Shown here: positions 27,592 to 36,258 of the stretch, one piece after another
Layout: each line of letters begins with the position of its first letter
Position numbering within the stretch: the stretch's first letter is position 1
The notes under the pieces: model-generated
The model's database searches: none
Told to the model about the DNA's origin: nothing
Seen by the model: only the letters and a program-made list of their open reading frames with translations
Origin: Pantoea sp. Cy-639
Lineage (GTDB): Bacteria > Pseudomonadota > Gammaproteobacteria > Pseudomonadales > Pseudomonadaceae
NCBI RefSeq assembly: GCF_011752525.1
Contig: NZ_VWXI01000005.1
Location: 62,001-126,000, forward strand
Length of the DNA: 64,000 nt
Direction: 5' to 3'
Position numbers and translations under genes: made by a program

Positions 27592-28698
27592 ATGTCCATC
27601 CACTGCGAGGTACTCACCGGCGTCGATGGCGCGCGTATCGGCATCGCCACCCTGGATGCGCCCAAGGCGCTCAACGCCCTGAACCTGCCGATGATCGAAA
27701 CGCTCGAGGAGCATCTTCGCGCCTGGGCCAACGATCCCGGAGTCGTCTGCGTGCTGCTGCGCGGCAACGGGCCGAAAGCATTTTGCGCGGGCGGCGATGT
27801 CCGGGCCCTGGCCCTGGCCTGCCTTGAACAGCCCGGTAGCGTGCCGCCTCTGGCGGCCACCTTCTTTGCCAGCGAATACCGCCTCGACTACCGCCTGCAC
27901 ACCTATCCCAAGCCCCTGCTGTGCTGGGGGCATGGCCATGTGCTCGGCGGCGGCATGGGACTGCTGCAAGGGGCGGCGGTGCGCATCGTCACACCGTCCA
28001 GCCGCCTGGCCATGCCGGAAATCGGCATCGGCCTGTACCCGGACGTGGGCGCCAGCTGGTTCCTCGCCCGCCTGCCCGGCAAGCTCGGCCTGTTCCTCGG
28101 TTTGACCGGCGCACCGATCAATGCCCGCGATGCCCTGGACCTAGGGCTGGCCGATCGCTTCCTGGGCGAGTACCAGCAAGAGGCATTGATCGAAGAGCTG
28201 CTGCAACTGAACTGGCAGGAGCAGACCGCGCTGCAGCTCAACAGCCTGCTCAAGGCCGAACAGCATCGAGCCTGCGCCGAGCTGCCCGAAGGCCAGTGGC
28301 TGGCGCGGCGGGCGGTGATCGACGCAGTGCTCGACGTGGCCGACCCGGTGGCCGCCTGGCGTGCCCTGGCCGGGCTGGCCCGGCACGCCGACCCGCTGCT
28401 CGCCGCTGCCGGGCAGCGCCTGCACGAGGGCTGCCCGTTGACTGCGCACCTGGTGTGGGAACAGATCCGGCGGGCACGCTACCTGTCGCTGGCGCAGGCG
28501 TTGCAGATGGAGTACGGCATGAGCCTGAACTGCTGCCGTCACCCGGAATTCAGCGAAGGCGTGCGGGCCAGGTTGCTGGAGAAGGACAACACACCGCGCT
28601 GGCACTGGCCGGATGTCGCCCAGGTGCCCGCCGCGGTGGTGGCGGCGCACTTCGCCAAGGTGTGGGAAGGCCGCCATCCGCTGGCAGACCTGGGTTGA
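27592..28698 (+). CDS. Enoyl-CoA hydratase/isomerase family protein, HibCH-like
   Basis: The 368-residue crotonase-fold protein resembles 3-hydroxyisobutyryl-CoA hydrolases (valine degradation) in length and in the motifs FCAGGDVRAL (about 64-73), GHGHVLGGGMGLLQGA (about 109-124) and MPEIGIGLYPDVGASWFL (about 141-158). The conserved acidic residue in PEIGIGL matches the HibCH active-site Glu. The longer C-terminal helical part distinguishes it from plain enoyl-CoA hydratases. No other valine-pathway genes are adjacent, so the substrate is uncertain. Confidence 0.8.
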   Translation: MSIHCEVLTGVDGARIGIATLDAPKALNALNLPMIETLEEHLRAWANDPGVVCVLLRGNGPKAFCAGGDVRALALACLEQPGSVPPLAATFFASEYRLDYRLHTYPKPLLCWGHGHVLGGGMGLLQGAAVRIVTPSSRLAMPEIGIGLYPDVGASWFLARLPGKLGLFLGLTGAPINARDALDLGLADRFLGEYQQEALIEELLQLNWQEQTALQLNSLLKAEQHRACAELPEGQWLARRAVIDAVLDVADPVAAWRALAGLARHADPLLAAAGQRLHEGCPLTAHLVWEQIRRARYLSLAQALQMEYGMSLNCCRHPEFSEGVRARLLEKDNTPRWHWPDVAQVPAAVVAAHFAKVWEGRHPLADLG

Positions 28699-28758
28699 CC
28701 GAACGACAGCAACCGGCGTTGCCGGCCAATCGGCTACAGGGTGGAGGACCCAGCCCCG

Positions 28759-29196
28759 TCAGTTGCGGTTGCCGCCCCAGCCGCCCTCACGCCGGTGGTC
28801 CTGATTGTTGCCCTGCCCATTGGCGTGCCAGCGGCCACCCTGGCCACCGTGGTTGTCATTGCGGTAGTCATTACGGTTGCGATCACCACCATAGTCGTAG
28901 CGCTGGCGGTTGCCATAGTCATGACGCGGATTGCCATGCCAGCCTGGTTGCATCCCCGGCGCCGGGTACGGCCGGTACTGCGGCATGGGCGCCGGGCGGT
29001 AGTAACGTGGTACCGGCTGGTAGTAATAGCGGGGCTGCGGTACCGCGTAATAGCGGTCGTAGCGGTAGTAACCCGGATAGGCGTAGCGCTCGGTGCTGTA
29101 GTAGTCGCTACGGTAATAGCCGTCGCTCTCGTAGTACGGGGCGCAGGCGGATGTCAGCAGTCCCAACAGGACAATGAGCAGGATTCGTGGATACAT
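28759..29196 (-). CDS. Tyr/Arg/Pro/Asn-rich lipoprotein
   Basis: The 145-residue product has a lipoprotein signal peptide with lipobox LTSAC (Cys18). The mature part is of extreme composition: YYRSDYYS, YPGYYRYDRYY and repeated Pro-Arg-Tyr units, then an Asn/Gly/Arg-rich tail. No catalytic domain is recognisable and the chain is probably disordered. Related Tyr-rich small lipoproteins are common in Pseudomonas but not characterised. It faces the enoyl-CoA hydratase-like gene across a 60-base gap. Confidence 0.75.
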   Translation of the reverse strand: MYPRILLIVLLGLLTSACAPYYESDGYYRSDYYSTERYAYPGYYRYDRYYAVPQPRYYYQPVPRYYRPAPMPQYRPYPAPGMQPGWHGNPRHDYGNRQRYDYGGDRNRNDYRNDNHGGQGGRWHANGQGNNQDHRREGGWGGNRN

Positions 29197-29413
29197 GGCG
29201 GCCTCCTGGACCGCAGGGATGCCCGGTAAGCGGCGCTGACGGGCGTCGACGGCAATGCGTTCGTCGACACAGGATCAGACAACGCCGCCGCGGTTCGGTG
29301 CGATTTCTGAAACAAATTGAAACAGGTCGTCGTCCCCAGCGGCGCGCATGCCTTGCCCTCCGATATACTGGCCGCCCAGGGCGGCACCTGTTGCCCGGCA
29401 GCCGGAACCGACC

Positions 29414-29626
29414 ATGCCCGATCCTCGACATTGCCCCGCCTGCGGCGCGCCCAACCAGTGCGGCCTGGCCGACCCTCGCAGCGCCGCCCAGGGCTGCTGG
29501 TGCTTCAGCGTGAGCATCGATCCGGCAATCATCCAGGCCCTGCCCGCCGAGCTGCGTGACACGGCCTGCCTGTGCCCACGCTGCGCGCAGGTGGACGCCC
29601 AACTCAAGGCAGCGGCGATCCGCTAG
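29414..29626 (+). CDS. Cysteine-rich CWC family protein
   Basis: This 70-residue protein contains eight cysteines at positions 7, 10, 16, 28, 30, 52, 54 and 57. The CPAC...C...GCWC and CLCPRC pattern fits the cysteine-rich CWC family, a likely small zinc-binding protein. The ATG at 29414 is chosen because homologous content begins there; the upstream in-frame part is Pro/Ala-rich noise. It lies 31 bases ahead of the pseudouridine synthase gene, with which it usually travels. Confidence 0.8.
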   Translation: MPDPRHCPACGAPNQCGLADPRSAAQGCWCFSVSIDPAIIQALPAELRDTACLCPRCAQVDAQLKAAAIR

Positions 29627-29657
29627 ACTGCGCGCCGACTCCCACGACCTGCCTGCC

Positions 29658-30350
29658 ATGCGCCTCGATCGATTCCTCGGCAACCTGCCCTGCTACAACC
29701 GCCAGCAAGTGCGCCTGCTGCTGATCCAGCGGCGTGTGCGCGTGGACGGTGAAGTGGTGGCCGATCCCTTGCACGAGGTACGTGAATTCAGCCGCATCGA
29801 GGTGGACGAACAACTGCACCAGGCCGGCCGCCCGGCCCGTTACCTGATGCTGCACAAACCCACGGGCTGCGTCAGCGCCACTCACGACCCGCAGCACCGG
29901 ACGGTGCTCGACCTGCTGCCCGCCGCACTGCGCGACGACCTGCACATCGCCGGGCGCCTGGACTACAACACCACCGGGCTGCTGATCCTGACCAACGATG
30001 GCCAGTGGTCGCGCCGTCTGACCCAACCGCGGACCAAGTTGCCAAAGGTCTACCGCGTGCAGACCGAAGACGAGATCGGCGCGCATTACGTCGACAAGTT
30101 CCAGGCAGGGTTCTACTTTGCCTTCGAGGACCTGACCACCCAGCCCGCCCAACTGGACATCCTCGGCCCTCGCGAGGCGCGGCTGGCGATCGTCGAGGGG
30201 CGTTATCACCAGGTGAAGCGGATGTTCGGGCATTTCCAGAACAAAGTGGTGGGGCTGCACCGGGAGCGCATGGGGCCGATCGAACTGGACCCGGCCTTGG
30301 GCCCCGGTGAGTTCAGGGTATTGAGCACAGCGGAAATCGCCGCCGTCTGA
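29658..30350 (+). CDS. rsuA: 16S rRNA pseudouridine(516) synthase, RsuA type
   Basis: RsuA converts U516 of 16S rRNA to pseudouridine. The 230-residue protein has an S4-like N-terminus (MRLDRFLGNLPCYNRQQVRLL) and the catalytic motif GRLDYNTTGLLILTNDG with D102, the same position as in E. coli RsuA. The ATG at 29658 was chosen because the S4 domain begins there. RluB/RluE/RluF relatives share the motif, so the exact target base is by closest resemblance. Confidence 0.85.
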   Translation: MRLDRFLGNLPCYNRQQVRLLLIQRRVRVDGEVVADPLHEVREFSRIEVDEQLHQAGRPARYLMLHKPTGCVSATHDPQHRTVLDLLPAALRDDLHIAGRLDYNTTGLLILTNDGQWSRRLTQPRTKLPKVYRVQTEDEIGAHYVDKFQAGFYFAFEDLTTQPAQLDILGPREARLAIVEGRYHQVKRMFGHFQNKVVGLHRERMGPIELDPALGPGEFRVLSTAEIAAV

Positions 30351-30738
30351 TCCGCCCGCCACCTGTGTGGAGCCTGGACTGCTCGGCATTTTCCGACAGC
30401 GAAGATCTCCCCAACGGCACTTGCGCGATCCCGTCCCCACTGCTTGACTGCTAACTCGTCGGTCCGCATGTGACTCATCAGTCACAAGCGCAGTCCAAGA
30501 CGCCCTTTGCCGGCCACCCTGGGTCCCGATACCCCGGGGCACGGCAAATCGCCCGCCACAACAATAGCGTCGACACCCGCGTCAAGGATCGACACCAGGG
30601 CCTACCGAGTTCAGTTCAAGGCGAATGCCTACCTGTCATAAAGAGCGCGCATGCTGACGGCCTGTTCGGATGAGCCCCCTCACCCCCACAGACCACCAGG
30701 TGACGCGAATACCCTTTTTTGCGCCAGGAGTCGATGAC
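30351..30738. other. Long upstream region of phaG
   Basis: This 388-base gap between rsuA and phaG holds no convincing gene. A palindrome lies at 30469-30486. I found no clear sigma-70 or -24/-12 promoter. The region may carry the phaG promoter and an untranslated leader. Confidence 0.5.
30469..30486. promoter_or_regulatory. TGTGACT-N4-AGTCACA palindrome upstream of phaG
   Basis: Two perfect 7-base arms flank CATC. The symmetry and the 18-base length suit a dimeric transcription factor. It lies ~250 bases ahead of phaG, which is far for a simple operator. The regulator is unknown. Confidence 0.4.
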
Positions 30739-31623
30739 ATGAGGCCAGAAATCGCTGTACTTGATATCCAAGGGCAGTACCGGGTTTACACGGAGTTCCA
30801 TCGCGCGCAAGGCGCCGACAAGACGATCATCCTGATCAATGGCTCGCTGGCCACGACAGCGTCCTTTGCCCAGACGGTGCGCAGCCTGCATCCGCAGTTC
30901 AACGTGGTGCTCTACGACCAGCCGTATGCCGGCAAGTCCAAGCCGCACAACCACCATGAGCGGCTGCTCACCAAGGAGACCGAGGCGCACATCCTGCTCG
31001 AGCTGATCGAGCATTTCCGCGCCGACCACGTGATGTCGTTCTCCTGGGGCGGCGCCTGCACCTTGCTGGCGCTGGCGCACCAGCCACGCCTGGTGAAGAA
31101 GGCGATCGTCAGCTCGTTCTCGCCACTGATCAACGAACCGATGCGCGACTACCTGGAGCGCGGCTGCCAGTACCTGGCGGCGTGTGATCGCTACCAGGTC
31201 GGCAACCTGGTCAACGACACCATCGGCAAGCACCTGCCTTCGTTGTTCAAGCGCTTCAACTACCGGCATGTCAGCAGCCTCGACAGCCACGAGTACGCGC
31301 AGATGCACTTCCACATCAACCAGGTGCTCGAGCACGACCTGGAGCGGGCACTGAAGGCCGCGCGCAACATCGACATCCCGGTGCTGTTCATCAACGGCGA
31401 CCGCGACGAGTACACCACCGTCGAGGATGCCCGCCAGTTCAGCCAGCATATGGGGCAGTGCCACTTCAGCGTGATCCGCGATGCCGGCCACTTCCTCGAC
31501 ATGGAGCACAAGACCGCCTGCGAGGACACCCGCGACGCCATGCTCGGATTCCTCAAGCCGACCGTGCGCGAAGCCCGCCAACGCTACACACCTGTACAGG
31601 GGCAACATGCACTGGCCATCTGA
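30739..31623 (+). CDS. phaG: 3-hydroxyacyl-ACP/CoA transacylase (thioesterase) PhaG
   Basis: PhaG links fatty-acid synthesis to polyhydroxyalkanoate formation by releasing or transferring (R)-3-hydroxyacyl groups from ACP, so medium-chain PHA can be made from sugars. The 294 residues closely match P. putida PhaG and resemble RhlA. The alpha/beta-hydrolase triad is S102 (SFSWGGA), D223 and H251 (DAGHFLD). The ATG at 30739 has AGGAG 8 bases upstream; a 23-residue in-frame extension lacks support. It is a single-gene unit. Confidence 0.95.
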   Translation: MRPEIAVLDIQGQYRVYTEFHRAQGADKTIILINGSLATTASFAQTVRSLHPQFNVVLYDQPYAGKSKPHNHHERLLTKETEAHILLELIEHFRADHVMSFSWGGACTLLALAHQPRLVKKAIVSSFSPLINEPMRDYLERGCQYLAACDRYQVGNLVNDTIGKHLPSLFKRFNYRHVSSLDSHEYAQMHFHINQVLEHDLERALKAARNIDIPVLFINGDRDEYTTVEDARQFSQHMGQCHFSVIRDAGHFLDMEHKTACEDTRDAMLGFLKPTVREARQRYTPVQGQHALAI

Positions 31624-31739
31624 GCGCATCGGCGACCTGTAGCCCTCCCCTACCCGCAGGCTACGGGCCGCCGACAGGCTTTTTTATAGGCTTGGGCTTC
31701 TATTTCATGGAGGGTTCTGGTAAAAAGTCGAGCGCTGAC

Positions 31740-31813
31740 GCGGGTATAGTTTAATGGTAGAACAGTAGCTTCCCAAGCTTCCGACGAGGGTTCGATTCCC
31801 TCTACCCGCTCCA
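31740..31813 (+). tRNA. tRNA-Gly (anticodon CCC)
   Basis: A 74-nt cloverleaf: acceptor GCGGGTA/TACCCGC, D arm GTTTAATGGTAGAAC, anticodon loop TTCCCAA with CCC at 31772-31774, T arm GAGGG-TTCGATT-CCCTC, discriminator T and encoded CCA. One pair in the anticodon stem is U-U (31766/31780). It reads GGG codons. Confidence 0.97.
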
Positions 31814-31870
31814 CCTTTTCTCCGGGCAGTCGCATCGCCCGTCGAGACCCTGGCAACCCCCCCCGAATCC

Positions 31871-31917
31871 ATGAACAAGGCCCGACTGGCGCAATACGCC
31901 AGTCGGGCCTTGTTCAT
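31871..31917. terminator. Bidirectional hairpin between tRNA-Gly and cynS
   Basis: Perfect 21-base arms (31871-31891 and 31897-31917) flank a 5-base loop. It lies 7 bases past the cynS stop and 58 bases past the tRNA, so it can end both transcripts. Flanking T content is modest. Confidence 0.75.
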
Positions 31918-31924
31918 TGCGCGA

Positions 31925-32395
31925 TCAGAACGGCTTGGTCGGCAGGTACTTGCCATCCAGGGTGATCACTGCACGCGAACCGCCTTCCGGATCTTCCACC
32001 TTTTTCACATCCAGCTTGAAGTTGATGGCGCTGATGATGCCGTCGCCGAACTTCTCGTGCACCAGTACCTTCAAGGTGGTTCCGTACACCTGCAGCATCT
32101 CGTAGAAACGGTAGATGGTCGGGTCGGTCGGCACACGGTTGTCGATGCTGCCGCGCAGCGGGATCGCCTGCAGCAGGGTCACTGCGTCGGCATCGAGCCC
32201 AAGCTTGTCGGCAACCACCTGGGCCGCTTCTCGTGGCAGGGCGTGCTGGCCGAGCAGCGCGGCGGTGACGAAGGCTTCGGACAGACCTGTGCCCTCGGTG
32301 ATCTGGGCAAACGACAGGTCCTTGCGGGCCTTGGCCAGGAGGATGACGTCGGTCAGGGCGACACGGGCGTTCTGGCTGACTTGGGACTGGATCAT
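31925..32395 (-). CDS. cynS: Cyanate hydratase (cyanase)
   Basis: CynS converts cyanate and bicarbonate to ammonia and CO2, detoxifying cyanate and supplying nitrogen. The protein has 156 residues, as in E. coli, and the catalytic residues R96, E99 and S122 are all present ([13 protein letters not shown]). It lies 30 bases behind the carbonic anhydrase gene, matching the cynTS order. Confidence 0.97.
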   Translation of the reverse strand: MIQSQVSQNARVALTDVILLAKARKDLSFAQITEGTGLSEAFVTAALLGQHALPREAAQVVADKLGLDADAVTLLQAIPLRGSIDNRVPTDPTIYRFYEMLQVYGTTLKVLVHEKFGDGIISAINFKLDVKKVEDPEGGSRAVITLDGKYLPTKPF

Positions 32396-32425
32396 GGCGT
32401 TACTCCTAGGGTGGGTTTGATCGGT

Positions 32426-33085
32426 TCACACTGCCCGGGGCAGTTGTGGGGCAAGGGCGCGCACCTCGGGATGGCGCGCCAGGGAAACGAAGCGGCCGCT
32501 GGCTCCGTCGTAGGCATCGATGCGACCGCTGGCGATGTCATAGACCCAGCCATGCAGTGCCACCCGCCCTTGCTCGAGAGCCAGGCGCACGCTGGGGTGG
32601 GTCTGCAGGTTGGCCAGCTGGGCAATCACGTTCTCGCGCACCATCGACTCGACCTTGGCCGCCGCATCCGGGTGACGGCGGGCTTCGTTCACCACCCGCG
32701 CCGACTCGGCGTAGCGCAGCCAGCCGGCGACCGCCGGCATGTGCTCGAGGCACGAGCAGTTGGCGATGGCGCTCATCGCGCCGCAATCGGAATGACCGCA
32801 GATGACGATGTCGGTCACCTGCAGCGCGGCGACGGCGTATTCCACCGAGGCCGACACGCCCCCTGGCTCCGGGCCATAGGAAGGCACGATGTTGCCGGCA
32901 TTGCGGATGACGAACAGCTCGCCCGGCTCGCGCTGGGTGACCAGCTCCGGCACCAGCCGGCTGTCCGAGCAGGAGATGAACAGGGCCCGCGGCTTTTGCC
33001 CGCTGGCCAGCTCGCGGAACAGCCCGGCGCGCTCAGGGAATGCGTCGCGCTGGAACTTCAGGAAGCCGTCAATGATGTCCTTCAT
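32426..33085 (-). CDS. cynT: Beta-class carbonic anhydrase CynT
   Basis: CynT rehydrates the CO2 released by cyanase so that bicarbonate is not depleted. Zinc ligands are C39 and D41 (CSDSR), H98 and C101 (CGHSDCGA). The 219 residues match E. coli CynT. It forms an operon with cynS and is divergent from the LysR gene. Confidence 0.95.
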   Translation of the reverse strand: MKDIIDGFLKFQRDAFPERAGLFRELASGQKPRALFISCSDSRLVPELVTQREPGELFVIRNAGNIVPSYGPEPGGVSASVEYAVAALQVTDIVICGHSDCGAMSAIANCSCLEHMPAVAGWLRYAESARVVNEARRHPDAAAKVESMVRENVIAQLANLQTHPSVRLALEQGRVALHGWVYDIASGRIDAYDGASGRFVSLARHPEVRALAPQLPRAV

Positions 33086-33138
33086 GGTGAAAACCTCTAG
33101 CTCGCGTGGCGATGGAGCAGAGGTTAGGCAAGCATTCG

Positions 33139-33190
33139 CATAAGGTAAAAGTCTAATTTATGATTGCACCAATCCGATTATCTTATGTGA
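33139..33190. promoter_or_regulatory. CynR operator/promoter region (A/T-rich dyads)
   Basis: The cynT-cynR gap has A/T-rich dyads: CATAA-N14-TTATG (33139-33162) and GATTG-CAC-CAATC (33162-33174). LysR-type regulators bind such imperfect dyads in the divergent promoter, here probably responding to cyanate. The exact half-sites are inferred. Confidence 0.5.
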
Positions 33191-33197
33191 ATACACC

Positions 33198-34118
33198 ATG
33201 CTTGCTCGCCAGGTGCAGTACTTTCTCGCCGTCGCCGAACACCTCAGCTTCACCCGTGCCGCTTCGGCCCTGCATGTCTCGCAACCGGCCTTGTCACAGC
33301 AGGTCAGGCAACTGGAGGAAAGCCTCGACACGCAGTTGTTCGACCGTTCTGGACGCAGCACTCGCCTGACCGACGCCGGCGAGGTCTATCTGCGCCACGC
33401 CCGCGCCGCGTTGCAGGCGCTGCAGCAAGGGCAACGCGCCCTGCACGATGTGGCCGACCTGAGCGAAGGGCTGCTGCGCCTGGCCGTGACGCCGACTTTC
33501 ACCGCCTACCTGGTCGGGCCGCTGGTCGAAGCCTTTCACCGCCTCTACCCGAGCATCCGCCTGCACCTGCGCGAACTCCCCCAGGAGCAGATGGAGGCCC
33601 TGCTGCTGGCTGACGAACTGGATGTCGGCATCGCCTTCGAACAGGCCAATGCCCAGGATATCGAGGCCCGCCCGCTACTGATGGAGACCCTGGCCTTGGT
33701 GGTCGGTGACAGTCACCCGCTGGCCGGGCAGACCACGATCGATGCACGGGTACTGGGGAAGGAATCGCTGATCCTGCTCGGCAGCGAATTCGCCACCCGC
33801 GAGCAAATCGACCGTTACTGCCGCCAGCATGCCATCCAGCCGCGCATCCTGATGGAGGCCAACGCCATCAGTGCCGTGCTCGAGGTGGTGCGCCGCACAT
33901 CGCTGTCGACCTTGCTGCCGGCCGCCATCGCCGCCAATGCTGACGGCCTGAGCGCCCTGGCCCTGGAGCCCTGGCGTCTTGAGCGCACCGCCGCCCTGCT
34001 GCAACGCCGGGGTGGCTACCAGAGCGCTGCGGCACGTGCGTTCATCGAAGTAGCGAACGAGCTGGCAAGAGCGACGCCGGAGAAAACCCACTCCGTCGTC
34101 AACACATGCAAACCGTAG
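33198..34118 (+). CDS. cynR: LysR-type regulator CynR
   Basis: The 306-residue protein has the LysR helix-turn-helix at the N-terminus ([25 protein letters not shown], about residues 17-41, quoted here only as the HTH). An effector-binding domain covers about 90-295. It is transcribed divergently from cynT-cynS, the layout of E. coli cynR-cynTS, so it should activate the operon in response to cyanate. Assignment rests mainly on this context. Confidence 0.85.
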   Translation: MLARQVQYFLAVAEHLSFTRAASALHVSQPALSQQVRQLEESLDTQLFDRSGRSTRLTDAGEVYLRHARAALQALQQGQRALHDVADLSEGLLRLAVTPTFTAYLVGPLVEAFHRLYPSIRLHLRELPQEQMEALLLADELDVGIAFEQANAQDIEARPLLMETLALVVGDSHPLAGQTTIDARVLGKESLILLGSEFATREQIDRYCRQHAIQPRILMEANAISAVLEVVRRTSLSTLLPAAIAANADGLSALALEPWRLERTAALLQRRGGYQSAAARAFIEVANELARATPEKTHSVVNTCKP

Positions 34119-34305
34119 AAGCCGGTCGTACTGGCAAACCCAGCACCGCGAGGCAAGGCCGGCGCCTGCAGCGATTGGTCAACGAACGTGTTCATTGACT
34201 TGGCCCATGGCCATCTCGCATGGCCTGCGCCAGAATCGGCTTGCACGCGCAGCGGCTGCCAGCGCAAACACCTAAGCTTCCCGAAACATTTCCAAAGGAC
34301 TGCGC

Positions 34306-36006
34306 ATGTTTCTCTCCCGCTGGCTGCCAGGCCTGGCCAACCTGTTGCACTACCGCCGCGAATGGTTCCACGCCGACCTGCAGGCCGGGCTGTCGGTGGC
34401 CGCGATCCAGATCCCCATCGCCATCGCCTATGCCCAGATCGTCGGGCTGCCGCCGCAATACGGCTTGTATGCCTGCGTGTTGCCGATGATCGTCTACGCC
34501 CTGATCGGCAGTTCGCGCCAACTGATGGTCGGCCCCGATGCCGCCACCTGCGCCATGATCGGCGGCGCCGTGGCGCCGCTGGCCATGGGCGACCCGCACC
34601 GCATCGCCGAACTGTCGGTGATCGTCACCGTGCTGGTGGGCGCAATGCTGATCGCCGCCGGGGTGGCACGGGCCGGCTTCATCGCCAGTTTCTTCTCGCG
34701 CCCGATCCTGATCGGCTACCTCAACGGCATCGGCCTGAGCCTGATCGCCGGACAGCTGTCGAAGGTGGTGGGGTTCAAGATCGAAGGCGACGGTTTCATC
34801 CTCAGCCTGATCAACTTCCTCCAGCGCCTGGGCGAGATCCACTGGCTGACCCTGGCCATCGGCCTTGCCGGACTCGGCCTGCTGATCTGGCTACCCCGAC
34901 GTTACCCACGCCTGCCGGCGGCCCTGGTGACCGTCGTGGTGTTCACCGCCCTGGCCGGGCTGTTCGGCCTGGACCGTTTCGGCGTGGCGATCCTCGGCCC
35001 GGTACCGGCCGGCATCCCCGAGCTGGCCTGGCCGCAGAGCAACCTGGCGGAGACCAAGAGCCTGCTGCGCGACGCCCTGGGGATCGCCACCATCAGTTTC
35101 TGCAGCGCCATGCTCACCGCCCGCAGCTTCGCTGCCCGTCACGGCTATGCAATCAACGCCAACCACGAGTTCGTCGCCCTCGGCGTGAGCAACCTGGCGG
35201 CGGGCATCTCCCAGGGCTTCGCCATCAGCGGCGCCGACTCGCGCACGGCAGTCAATGACATGGTCGGTGGCAAGAGCCAACTGGTGGGGATCATCGCCGC
35301 GCTGGTGATCGCCCTGATCCTGCTGTGCTTCACCGCGCCGATGGCCTGGATCCCCCAGGCCGCGCTGGGGGCCGTGCTGCTGATGGCCGGCTGGGGGCTG
35401 ATCGACGTCAAGTCGCTCAAGACCATTCGCAAGCTCAGCCGCTTCGAGTTCTGGCTGTGTCTGCTGACCACGGTCGGCGTGCTCGGCCTCGGCGTACTGC
35501 CAGGCATCGTGTTCGCCGTCACCCTGGCGATCCTGCGCCTGCTCTACAGCATCTACCAACCCACCGACGCCGTGCTCGGCTGGCTGCCTGGCATCGAAGG
35601 CCAGGTGGACGTGCGCCAGCACAAGGATGCCCGCACCGTGCCCGGGCTGCTGGTATACCGCTTCGACGACGCGATCCTGTTCTTCAACGCCGACTACTTC
35701 AAGATGCGCCTGCTCGAAGCGGTGCAAGGTGGGGAACAGACCCAGGTGGTGCTGTTCGACGCCGAGGCCGTGAGCAGCATCGATGTCAGCGGCATCGCCG
35801 CCCTGCGCGAGGTGCGCGACACCCTCGCCGCCCAAGGCATCCACTTCGCCATTGCCCGCGCCCGCGGTACCTTCCTGCGCATGCTGGTGCGTTCGGGGAT
35901 GGCCCGGGAAATGGAAGACAAGTTGCTGTTCGGCTCGGTGCGGGCGGGAATCCGGGCGTACCGGGTATGGCGTAATCGCACTCGCCGGGAGGCAGCGGAG
36001 AAATAA
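34306..36006 (+). CDS. SulP-family anion transporter with STAS domain
   Basis: The 566-residue protein has 10-12 transmembrane segments of the SulP (SLC26) type (GLPPQYGLYACVLPMIVYAL near residue 50, GPDAATCAMIGG near 75) and a C-terminal STAS domain (about 440-550). SulP proteins carry sulfate, bicarbonate or other anions. Its position right behind the cyn genes, which consume bicarbonate, makes bicarbonate a possible substrate, but sulfate or dicarboxylates are equally allowed by sequence alone. No regulatory element was seen in the 187-base upstream gap. Confidence 0.88.
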   Translation: MFLSRWLPGLANLLHYRREWFHADLQAGLSVAAIQIPIAIAYAQIVGLPPQYGLYACVLPMIVYALIGSSRQLMVGPDAATCAMIGGAVAPLAMGDPHRIAELSVIVTVLVGAMLIAAGVARAGFIASFFSRPILIGYLNGIGLSLIAGQLSKVVGFKIEGDGFILSLINFLQRLGEIHWLTLAIGLAGLGLLIWLPRRYPRLPAALVTVVVFTALAGLFGLDRFGVAILGPVPAGIPELAWPQSNLAETKSLLRDALGIATISFCSAMLTARSFAARHGYAINANHEFVALGVSNLAAGISQGFAISGADSRTAVNDMVGGKSQLVGIIAALVIALILLCFTAPMAWIPQAALGAVLLMAGWGLIDVKSLKTIRKLSRFEFWLCLLTTVGVLGLGVLPGIVFAVTLAILRLLYSIYQPTDAVLGWLPGIEGQVDVRQHKDARTVPGLLVYRFDDAILFFNADYFKMRLLEAVQGGEQTQVVLFDAEAVSSIDVSGIAALREVRDTLAAQGIHFAIARARGTFLRMLVRSGMAREMEDKLLFGSVRAGIRAYRVWRNRTRREAAEK

Positions 36007-36221
36007 CCGAAACAGCCATCTTCACCCGGCGCGAACACGTCAGGCAGATCCGCATGGCCACCGGCCTGTCACAGGCGCGTTTCGCCGCGATGATCGACGT
36101 GCAGGTCGCCACGCTGCGCAACTGGGAACAGGGCCGGCGGCAAACCACCGGCCCTGCCAAGGCGTTGCCACGGGCGATTCACAACGATCCCGAGCACGTC
36201 CTCAAGGCGCTCACGCCCTGA
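36003..36221 (+). pseudogene. Truncated HTH antitoxin remnant (HigA/NadS-like)
   Basis: A reading frame overlapping the SulP stop encodes a typical C-terminal half of a short XRE-type antitoxin: VRQIRMATGLSQARFAAM, TLRNWEQGRR and PAKALPRAIHNDPEHVL are hallmark segments of HigA/NadS-like proteins. The N-terminal third and the partner toxin gene are absent. The only in-frame ATG (36054) would give 55 residues, starting inside the helix-turn-helix, with a weak ribosome site. It is best read as a decayed remnant, though a functional short peptide is not excluded. Confidence 0.7.
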
Positions 36222-36258
36222 GGACTTCCAGTTCATCGCCGCACGCCCGGGTAGGTTT

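Noticed and set aside
31740..31813. tRNA-Gly as integration site of a genomic island (cyn to TPM region)
   Set aside because: No second copy of the tRNA 3' end and no integrase gene were seen anywhere in the downstream 20 kb.
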